Source of the DNA: an uncultured Pirellulaceae bacterium
GTDB taxonomy: Bacteria > Planctomycetota > Planctomycetia > Pirellulales > Pirellulaceae
Assembly: GCA_934255105.1 (NCBI GenBank)
Contig: CAKQNH010000365.1
Location: forward strand, 1 to 5,733
DNA length: 5,733 nucleotides
Direction of reading: 5' to 3'
Shown in pieces: positions 1 through 4,638 of this stretch; within the stretch, counting starts at the first letter, position 1; each line of letters opens with the position of its first letter. Both the position numbers and the translations under genes were made by a program. A model generated the notes under the pieces. It had not been told where the DNA came from. It ran no database searches and worked only from the letters and a program-made list of their open reading frames with translations.

Positions 1-513
1 GCGCTATACAGTGTGGAAGACCCCGAGGATCTGATGAATCACGAGCCGTTGGTGGCTTGGTTCCGTTGCAAGGGCGTTCCGGTGCGCGACGCGTTTACGT
101 TTTCACTGGTCAACATTTCCATCGACCCCAGCTTCGCTGATGCCGAGCGTTCACTGTTGCCGGGGTTGATTGCAGCCGTTGAGAAGGATGGCAGACAGGA
201 GGACGATTGGATCCTGCTGGGAAGTTTTGCGGGTGGAAATTCTACGCTGTCGATGCTCGATGCGAATTCAGTTCGATATGCCATATCCGATATGCCGACC
301 GATGTGGCCGGTACGCGCATGCTCGACACACTGTTGTTCTCGTCGCGGGCCACCGCTGAATTCACTGGTCGCGCGGGGGTGTTCGATTTCCTGCGCAAAT
401 ACAATTTGTCGATGGAGCGCGCCGTGGAGATCAGCCCGCATATGCCGGTGTGGGCTGAATTCTCATGCGTGGAAGGCTCGCAGCCCGGCCGCATCGCCCC
501 GTTGGTGCAATAG
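1..513 (+). CDS. Endonuclease/exonuclease/phosphatase-fold protein, C-terminal part, probably catalytically inactive (5' end outside window)
   Basis: The reading frame is open from base 1 and ends at TAG 511-513, so about 170 C-terminal residues are visible. Full-length members usually have 250-400. I call the family from the C-terminal block AEFTGRAGVFDFLRKYNLS followed by SPHMPVWAEFS, which matches the last strand and final catalytic His of DNase I-like EEP domains, and from TFSLVNISIDP and LLGSFAGG, which align with the usual VNxHxDP and GDFN motifs. Such enzymes cleave phosphodiester or phosphomonoester bonds using a metal. Here the expected residues are changed: His to Ser (codon 118-120), Asp and Asn of GDFN to Ser and Ala (223-225, 229-231), and Asp of SDH to Pro (436-438). 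The final His (439-441) and a conserved Asp (325-327) remain. The frame is intact, so this looks like a pseudoenzyme rather than a decayed gene. The GTG at 13 is an unlikely start, because it has no clear ribosome binding site and would delete the N-terminal half of the fold. The exact role is unknown. Confidence 0.72.
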   Translation, partial: ALYSVEDPEDLMNHEPLVAWFRCKGVPVRDAFTFSLVNISIDPSFADAERSLLPGLIAAVEKDGRQEDDWILLGSFAGGNSTLSMLDANSVRYAISDMPTDVAGTRMLDTLLFSSRATAEFTGRAGVFDFLRKYNLSMERAVEISPHMPVWAEFSCVEGSQPGRIAPLVQ

Positions 514-572
514 ACAGCGGCCGCGTTAGGCTTAAACTGGGTAAGCCCAAACTGTGGCATTTCTGCACCGCA

Positions 573-587
573 GCGTTTTTAAAACGC
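573..587. repeat. Short AT-centred palindrome in the gap before the lactonase gene
   Basis: GCGTTTT, one T, then AAAACGC form a perfect 7-bp inverted repeat. It sits 60 bases after the EEP stop and about 40 bases before the lactonase start. A second, weaker inverted repeat lies at 529-547 (GGCTTA, 7-base spacer, TAAGCC). Either could be an operator or part of a terminator for the upstream gene. The loop is too short and the following sequence too poor in T for a textbook intrinsic terminator. The rest of 514-629 shows no convincing promoter. Confidence 0.3.
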
Positions 588-616
588 CGCATTTCTGATT
601 GGCATCTAAGAATCAA

Positions 617-623
617 CGGAGAG
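617..623 (+). promoter_or_regulatory. Ribosome binding site deciding the TTG start of the lactonase gene
   Basis: CGGAGAG lies 6 bases before TTG 630-632, with the GGAG core 8 bases before it. This spacing, and the signal peptide that begins exactly there, select TTG 630 over the ATG at 465 further upstream and the ATG at 684 inside the signal peptide. Confidence 0.65.
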
Positions 624-629
624 TCAACC

Positions 630-1781
630 TTGAAGATTACAAGATTTTGGCAGTTAATCACTCTGATTGTATGTGTGGCGTCCATGGCAGTTCCTAGCGT
701 AGTTCAGTCCGCCGAGTTGACCGTGTGGCTTGGTACAAGTTCGGCCAAGCCCAGCGAAGGGATCTACCAATGCACGCTCGATAGCGAGACGGGTAAACTT
801 TCGCAGTCGCGTTTGGTGGCGCCGATGGTAGGACCGGGCTTTCTAGCCCTGCATCCAAAATTGGACGTGTTGTATGCGGTCGGCGGCTTCGAAGGCAAAC
901 CGTCGGTAGTTGCCTATCGAATCGTACGCGACGCGGCCCGGCCGGAACTCGAACTGCTGGGGGCATTGGAAATTGGCGATAGCGGTGCGACCCACGTGTC
1001 GGTTGACGCTACTGGGCGGACGCTGATTACTGCGCAGTATGGTGGAGGCTCCGTGGCTGTGTTTGCATTGAAGCCGGACGGTGCGTTGGAAAAGCGCACG
1101 GCGGTGATCGAGCATAGTGGTGGGTCGCGGCAGGTGGCCCGCCGACAGGACAGCCCACACCCGCACTGGACGGGCTTCTCTCCGGATAACCGCTTTGCCT
1201 TCGTGCCCGACTTGGGACTGGATCAAGTGGTCATTTACAAACACGATGCGACCAATGCAACATTGACTCCGCACGGTTTCGGCCAAGCTCCTCAAGGCGG
1301 CGGACCACGACACATGCGGTTCCACCCCAATGGTCGCTGGATCTACGTGCTGAATGAACTCGACCTGAGTCTCTCCGTGTTCGATTATGACGCTGAAGCG
1401 GGCGCGATGAGCCTCACGCAGACGATGCCTACGGTGCCTAAAGAACTATTGGCCAAAGAGAAGTTCTCCAGCGCGGCCGAGGTCTGTGTGCATCCGTCGG
1501 GAGAGTTTGTATATGCCTCAAATCGCGGGCATGATACCGTGACCGCGATGGCTATCGACCAAACTACAGGGAAATTGCAAGTCATCGAGCGCGAGCCGAT
1601 TCGCGGTGCGGAGCCTCGCAATATCAATCTAGATCCCAGTGGGAGGTGGCTCCTAGCTGCGGGGCAAAACTCCCACTCACTGGCCAGCTTTGAAGTCGAC
1701 TCCAAGACCGGCGAATTGGTCTACAATCAAAGTGTGATCTCCACTCCAGCTCCAATCTGCGTGCTGTTCGACCGTCCGTAG
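630..1781 (+). CDS. Exported lactonase-family beta-propeller (6-phosphogluconolactonase-like)
   Basis: The product has 383 residues and starts at TTG 630. Residues 1-28 are a Sec-type signal peptide: K2 and R5, a hydrophobic core at about 9-25, and a likely cut after Q-S-A28. The mature part is a lactonase (PF10282-type) propeller with repeated blades marked by HPxxxxxYAV, VDATGRTL, FSPDNRFAFV, FHPNGRWIYVLNE, VHPSGEFVYASNRG and LDPSGRWLLAAGQ. Conserved residues usual for the family include H177/H179 in SPHPHW, R227-H228 in GGGPRH, E284 in AAEV, and N298-R299 in ASNRGHD. E. coli Pgl is cytosolic and opens 6-phosphogluconolactone in the pentose phosphate pathway. An exported version is more likely to act on extracytoplasmic sugar lactones, or to have another propeller role. 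It follows the EEP gene by 116 bases on the same strand. The family is sure; the substrate is not. Confidence 0.88.
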   Translation: MKITRFWQLITLIVCVASMAVPSVVQSAELTVWLGTSSAKPSEGIYQCTLDSETGKLSQSRLVAPMVGPGFLALHPKLDVLYAVGGFEGKPSVVAYRIVRDAARPELELLGALEIGDSGATHVSVDATGRTLITAQYGGGSVAVFALKPDGALEKRTAVIEHSGGSRQVARRQDSPHPHWTGFSPDNRFAFVPDLGLDQVVIYKHDATNATLTPHGFGQAPQGGGPRHMRFHPNGRWIYVLNELDLSLSVFDYDAEAGAMSLTQTMPTVPKELLAKEKFSSAAEVCVHPSGEFVYASNRGHDTVTAMAIDQTTGKLQVIEREPIRGAEPRNINLDPSGRWLLAAGQNSHSLASFEVDSKTGELVYNQSVISTPAPICVLFDRP

Positions 1782-1799
1782 CCTGTCCTTTTGTTAATC

Positions 1800-1819
1800 C
1801 GCGGGCGCATCGCCCCGCG
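1800..1819 (+). terminator. GC-rich hairpin after the lactonase gene, possible terminator
   Basis: CGCGGGCG, loop CAT, then CGCCCCGCG form an 8-bp stem with one bulged C, starting 19 bases after the lactonase stop. No T-tract follows, so it is either a U-less intrinsic terminator or an mRNA 3'-end stabiliser. A smaller hairpin, GGGC-ATC-GCCC, lies at 2090-2100. Confidence 0.35.
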
Positions 1820-1845
1820 CGTCCACCATGGTTAACTGTGCCTTT

Positions 1846-2084
1846 GTTAGACCCGGATTTTTCATAACTCGCAGTATCATCAGGCAGGTTTGACTGCCGC
1901 AAGTGCCGTCGCCTCCGCAGGCCGCGAAAGCGGGTAGGCATATGAGCTCCGCCTGTTGAGCAGTTTGCTTTCAGCATTGCGGCCTGCTGCGACTCGGCGT
2001 TAAACGATTTCAGCGAGTCGACGCCAATTGTTTAACACTCATGAACAATCCGAGTTAAATACTCATGAATAATCCGGGTTAAAC
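1846..2084. repeat. Imperfect 20-bp inverted repeats enclosing 239 bp
   Basis: Position 1846-1865 matches the reverse complement of 2065-2084 at 17 of 20 positions. The core ACCCGGATT followed by TTCAT is shared. The right arm is also the second copy of the 24-bp tandem repeat, so the left end is an inverted, diverged copy of the same sequence. This could be a small MITE-like element with terminal inverted repeats, or three scattered copies of one genomic repeat. No target-site duplication is evident to me. Confidence 0.45.
2037..2084 (+). repeat. Two-copy 24-bp tandem repeat upstream of the MgtC-family gene
   Basis: Copy 1 (2037-2060) and copy 2 (2061-2084) agree at 21 of 24 positions. Both begin ACTCATGAA and carry AATCCG followed by GTTAAA. 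Each has a TCATGA palindrome (2039-2044, 2063-2068). The block is bounded by GTTTAAC (2030-2036) and its inverse GTTAAAC (2078-2084). The last base lies about 115 bases before the TTG start, a plausible place for paired operator sites, although a fragment of a mobile repeat is equally possible. Confidence 0.7.
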
Positions 2085-2184
2085 CGTGTGGGCATCGCCC
2101 TGGGCGCACGGGTGTAGAGAGCTCATGCTACGCTTGAACAACACCTGCGCGGCTCTATGGGCGCGGTTGAACGATTGAACATGT

Positions 2185-2189
2185 AGGAG
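2185..2189 (+). promoter_or_regulatory. Ribosome binding site deciding the TTG start of the MgtC-family gene
   Basis: AGGAG lies 9 bases before TTG 2199. The in-frame TTG at 2190 directly abuts this motif and could not be served by it, so 2199 is preferred, giving a product three residues shorter. Confidence 0.7.
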
Positions 2190-2198
2190 TTGAGTGTC

Positions 2199-2885
2199 TT
2201 GGAAATCACTACGGCAGAAACCATCCTCAGGCTGGGCGCGAGCGTCTTATGTGGCGCGGCGATCGGTTATGAACGCGAGCGGGCTAGCCGCCCGGCGGGG
2301 CTGCGGACCCAACTGCTGGTCTCGCTGGCTTCGGCCACGTTTATGATCATCTCCACCCAGTTCGCCTATTATCAACCCTTCGGTCCAGACGATCTGATCA
2401 GCATCGACGCCTCGCGCATCGCTGCCAGCGTTGTCTCTGGCGTCGGTTTTCTAGGGGCGGGAGCAATCCTGCGCACCGGCATCGGCATCCAGGGATTAAC
2501 GACCGCAGCCAGCTTGTGGATGACCGCTTCGTTGGGCATGGCCGCAGGCAGCGGAATGTACCTGCTGACAGCCGTGTCGACAGTTGCCGCGCTGATGTGC
2601 TTGGTCTTTCTGCGCCAGCTAGAAGGTAAAAGGCGATGGTTGATGCTCCGCCGCGTGGTAGTCACGCTGGATGACAATGCGGAACATACACAGGCCGTCG
2701 GCAGTTGCCTACGCGAGCACGGTGCGGCCGTTGCGGACATCGAATTCGACCGCAACCTCAAGACACACGAAACCCGGCTGGCGGTCGATGTTCGATTTGC
2801 AGACCGCGCAGCCATCGAAAAGCTGCTAATTGACCTAACGAACTCACCTGGCGTGTGGCGCGTCAAGGTGCAGCGCCCCGGTTAA
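2199..2885 (+). CDS. MgtC/SapB-family inner-membrane protein
   Basis: The product has 228 residues, the usual length for this family (PF02308). The N-terminal half carries the signature blocks in order: GYERE (23-27), PAGLRT (32-37), [19 protein letters not shown] (73-91) and GLTTAASLW (99-107). About five membrane segments fall near 7-24, 39-57, 74-92, 100-117 and 120-138. Residues from about 151 to the end form a soluble alpha/beta tail of the ACT-like type seen in MgtC proteins. In Salmonella, MgtC supports growth in low magnesium and inside macrophages and modulates the F1Fo ATP synthase. Free-living relatives such as YhiD/SapB have no settled role, so magnesium stress is a guess here. 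No magnesium transporter gene is adjacent. The gene stands alone behind a 417-bp upstream region with tandem repeats and converges on the oxidoreductase, overlapping its stop codon. Confidence 0.9.
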   Translation: MEITTAETILRLGASVLCGAAIGYERERASRPAGLRTQLLVSLASATFMIISTQFAYYQPFGPDDLISIDASRIAASVVSGVGFLGAGAILRTGIGIQGLTTAASLWMTASLGMAAGSGMYLLTAVSTVAALMCLVFLRQLEGKRRWLMLRRVVVTLDDNAEHTQAVGSCLREHGAAVADIEFDRNLKTHETRLAVDVRFADRAAIEKLLIDLTNSPGVWRVKVQRPG

Positions 2886-4222
2886 CTCAGCGACCAACCG
2901 TCGCGTGGCTTGCGGGAGATGAACGGTGCCGCAGCGGGATTGCTGGCTCGCATGTTCGCCGCGTCCCACTCCAGAGTTCCTCCACAACGGAAAGCAACGT
3001 TGCCCAGGTGGTTGGCTTCGGTCAATGGCCCGGCGTAGCTGAACGGACTCCCCGTGGGTGAACCGGTACGGCAGCCGGCTAGCCAGTCTTGGTGATGTCC
3101 GGCTACATCTGGAATAAACGGCGCGGGAGGCTTAAAGTCGACGAACTTAGCCTCCGGCAATAATAGATGTTTGCCGTAGTCGGACAGCAGCATGCCATCT
3201 TCGCCGACAAATAGGACGCCCGAATCGAACTTTGGAATCGACCCGTCATGCCACTGAGGTGGCTTGTATTTGCCTTGATACCATGTCAATTGACACGCCG
3301 GTAGATCGCCGCGAGCGCCGTATTCGTAGACGGCCTTCATAGAGGCGGGAGCGATTTCGGGATGCGGCTCGGCACCGTCCGCGGTGACTCGCAGCGGCGC
3401 ATCGAGCTTTAGAGCCCAGTAGGGTAGGTCATTCCAGTGGCTCCCCAGATCGGACATCGTGCCATTGCCAAAATCCCACCAACGATACCAGGCTGGTCCT
3501 GGGAAATAGACGCTGTTAAAAGGACGCTCAGGGGCAGGACCAAGCCACAGATCCCATTCCAGATACTCGGGCACTGGCATGCTCTCGGTGGGACGCTCGG
3601 TAACGAAGACTGGATCGTGATAGCGCTCCGCGTCTTCTTTGCTCTGCAGTCCCCAAGCTCTGCCGACCCACACGTGCGTCTCGCGAACTGGTCCGATGGC
3701 ACCGCTCTGAATCAGCTCGACCACGCGATGGTAGTTGTTTGTGGCATGGATTTGCGTTCCCATTTGCGTGGCCACGCCTGCCTTTTCTGCCGCTTGTGTG
3801 ATCAGGCGTGTTTCCGCGATGTTGTAGGCCAGCGGTTTTTCACAGTAGACATGCTTGCCCATCTGCAGCGCAGGGAGCGTCGCATAAGCGTGCGTGTGTT
3901 CCGCTACGCTGACGACAACGGCATCGATATCGTCGGCCTGTTTATACAATTCGCGAAAGTCGACATAGGTTCGAGCATTGGCAAACTGCTTCTTGGCCGC
4001 CGCTAAGTTCTGCCGGTTGACGTCGCACAGCGAGACCACTTCAACATCCGGATCGCGGGCCACGCTATTCAAGTTGGCGCCGCCGCGGCCCCCCACGCCG
4101 ATAAATGCAACTCGCAGCTTGTCGCCGGCCGCTGCCCGCGCGGAACTATGTACGGCCAGCCCAGCCACGGCGGCCAAGGTTGATGATCGATGAATAAACG
4201 TACGTCGGTTGAAACCGGCCAT
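2882..4222 (-). CDS. Tat-exported Gfo/Idh/MocA-family NAD(P)-dependent oxidoreductase
   Basis: The product has 446 residues and starts at ATG 4222. Residues 1-31 are a twin-arginine signal: N-R-R-T-F (5-9), a weakly hydrophobic stretch, and a likely cut near ARA-A. A Rossmann domain follows, with [12 protein letters not shown] (37-48) for dinucleotide binding, an acidic residue D67 in CDVN, and the family hallmark EKP (128-130). The second half has the Trp-rich block [11 protein letters not shown] (219-229) and [14 protein letters not shown] (252-265), in which D258 and H262 match the catalytic D-x-G-x-H motif. The family oxidises or reduces sugars, inositols and their derivatives. Tat export implies the protein folds with its cofactor before export. 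Planctomycetes carry many such paralogues of unknown substrate. An in-frame extension to 4420 exists but runs through the repeats and would bury the Tat signal. The gene lies downstream of the symporter gene on the same strand. Confidence 0.92.
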   Translation of the reverse strand: MAGFNRRTFIHRSSTLAAVAGLAVHSSARAAAGDKLRVAFIGVGGRGGANLNSVARDPDVEVVSLCDVNRQNLAAAKKQFANARTYVDFRELYKQADDIDAVVVSVAEHTHAYATLPALQMGKHVYCEKPLAYNIAETRLITQAAEKAGVATQMGTQIHATNNYHRVVELIQSGAIGPVRETHVWVGRAWGLQSKEDAERYHDPVFVTERPTESMPVPEYLEWDLWLGPAPERPFNSVYFPGPAWYRWWDFGNGTMSDLGSHWNDLPYWALKLDAPLRVTADGAEPHPEIAPASMKAVYEYGARGDLPACQLTWYQGKYKPPQWHDGSIPKFDSGVLFVGEDGMLLSDYGKHLLLPEAKFVDFKPPAPFIPDVAGHHQDWLAGCRTGSPTGSPFSYAGPLTEANHLGNVAFRCGGTLEWDAANMRASNPAAAPFISRKPRDGWSLS

Positions 4223-4226
4223 GTTG

Positions 4227-4235
4227 CTTCTTCCC
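4227..4235 (-). promoter_or_regulatory. Ribosome binding site of the oxidoreductase gene
   Basis: Read on the minus strand, GGGAAGAAG precedes ATG 4222, with GGAAG seven bases from it. It supports the start that places the twin-arginine motif at residues 6-7. Confidence 0.65.
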
Positions 4236-4295
4236 GTTAAGGTGTAGTTGTGAAGTAGGACTTGTGGGCTTTGGGGCTCGCGTGCGACTCCTAGC

Positions 4296-4373
4296 GTAGA
4301 ACAGTTGTCCCAACGGTTGGAGTAGAACAGTTGTCCCAACTGTTGGTGTAGAACAGTTGTCCCAACTGTTTGC
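4296..4373 (+). repeat. Three tandem 26-bp REP-like hairpin units, first orientation
   Basis: Units lie at 4296-4321, 4322-4347 and 4348-4373 with no spacer. Each begins GTAG, then AACAGTTG, loop TCC, and the complementary arm CAACTGTT. Units 2 and 3 have perfect 8-bp stems. Unit 1 has CAACGGTT and so one A-G mismatch. A GTAG foot before a short hairpin is the hallmark of bacterial REP sequences recognised by RAYT (TnpA-REP) transposases, so REP-like is my best reading, although no RAYT gene lies in this window. The array lies 74 bases upstream of the oxidoreductase start and would be transcribed as its leader if the promoter is further upstream. Confidence 0.85.
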
Positions 4374-4406
4374 GAACATTCGGCTGTCCGCTGGCGAAAC
4401 GGTTGG

Positions 4407-4530
4407 AACGGTTGGGACAACCGTTCTACGGTAGTGGTTGGTGAAATAGGTGAAACGGTTGGGATAACCGTTCTACGGTAGTGGTTGGTGAAATAGGTGG
4501 AACGGTTGGGACAACCGTTCTACGGTAGTG
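4407..4530 (-). repeat. Three REP-like hairpin units with 47-bp period, opposite orientation
   Basis: Hairpin cores lie at 4407-4425, 4454-4472 and 4501-4519, exactly 47 bases apart. On the minus strand each reads GTAG, AACGGTTG, TCC, CAACCGTT, so it has the same architecture and loop as the 4296-4373 units but with a G-C pair where those have A-T. The middle unit has C to T at the base of the loop (4465), leaving a G-T wobble. Units 1 and 2 carry the 28-base tail that starts GGTAGTGGTTGG; unit 3 breaks off after 4530, where the large hairpin begins. A lone half-arm AACGGTTGG at 4398-4406 precedes unit 1. With the 4296-4373 array, this makes a BIME-like composite of inverted clusters. Confidence 0.85.
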
Positions 4531-4533
4531 GGG

Positions 4534-4577
4534 GCGTTGCTGAGCGATTCATTTTAATCGAGATCGCTGAGCAACGC
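4534..4577. repeat. Long near-perfect hairpin between symporter and oxidoreductase genes
   Basis: A 15-base arm (4534-4548, GCGTTGCTGAGCGAT) and its partner (4563-4577, ATCGCTGAGCAACGC) pair at 14 of 15 positions around a 14-base AT-rich loop. The single unpaired position is G opposite G, so the sequence GCTGAGC occurs in both arms in the same direction. On the minus strand it follows the symporter gene and could act as its terminator, but no T-run follows. On the plus strand, weak AT-rich sequence follows. An mRNA 3'-end stabiliser or an element end are alternatives. Confidence 0.7.
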
Positions 4578-4586
4578 ATTTGACAT

Positions 4587-4637
4587 CTTACCAAAAACCA
4601 CAGCTTACCAAAAACCACAGCTTACCAAAAAACACAG
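4587..4637 (+). repeat. Three tandem 17-bp repeats abutting the symporter stop codon
   Basis: CTTACCAAAAACCACAG occurs at 4587-4603 and 4604-4620, and with one substitution (C to A) at 4621-4637. The array ends one base from the stop codon of the minus-strand symporter gene, so it forms the start of that mRNA's 3' untranslated region, where it reads as T-rich blocks (CTGTGGTTTTTGGTAAG). It is not palindromic and is unrelated in sequence to the GTAG hairpins beside it. Confidence 0.9.
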
Positions 4638-4638
4638 A

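Larger units (their letters stand above)
1782..2198. other. 417-bp non-coding stretch between lactonase and MgtC-family genes
   Basis: No credible gene is seen here on either strand. It contains the hairpin at 1800-1819, an inverted repeat GACTCG (1991-1996) / CGAGTC (2014-2019), and a further GGCGT (1996-2000) / ACGCC (2021-2025) pair whose pairing would interlock with it. It also has the 24-bp tandem repeat at 2037-2084 and four GTTAAAC-like heptamers: 1999-2005, 2030-2036 (inverted), 2054-2060 (last base changed) and 2078-2084. The region must also hold the promoter of the MgtC-family gene, but I see no -35/-10 pair I would defend. A long structured leader is possible, but I recognise no known riboswitch class. 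Confidence 0.5.

Noticed and set aside
39..560. Minus-strand open frame opposite the EEP gene
   Set aside because: The plus-strand frame carries family motifs; the minus-strand product is low in recognisable features and is best explained as a codon-bias shadow.
465..629. N-terminal extension of the lactonase frame back to an ATG at 465
   Set aside because: It overlaps the end of the EEP gene, has no ribosome binding site, and would put 55 charged residues before an evident signal peptide. TTG 630 has both the binding site and the correct signal peptide start.
3437..4006. Long plus-strand open frame opposite the oxidoreductase
   Set aside because: It is the antisense shadow of a gene with clear Gfo/Idh/MocA motifs, and its translation lacks any recognisable domain.
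4223..4420. N-terminal extension of the oxidoreductase frame
   Set aside because: The extra residues come from translating the hairpin repeats and would bury the twin-arginine signal. ATG 4222 has its own ribosome binding site.
4296..4530. CRISPR array
   Set aside because: The units are contiguous or have identical spacers, occur in both orientations, and no unique spacer sequences or cas genes are present.
4580..4585. TTGACA as a plus-strand -35 box
   Set aside because: No -10 element lies at suitable spacing, and no plus-strand gene follows.
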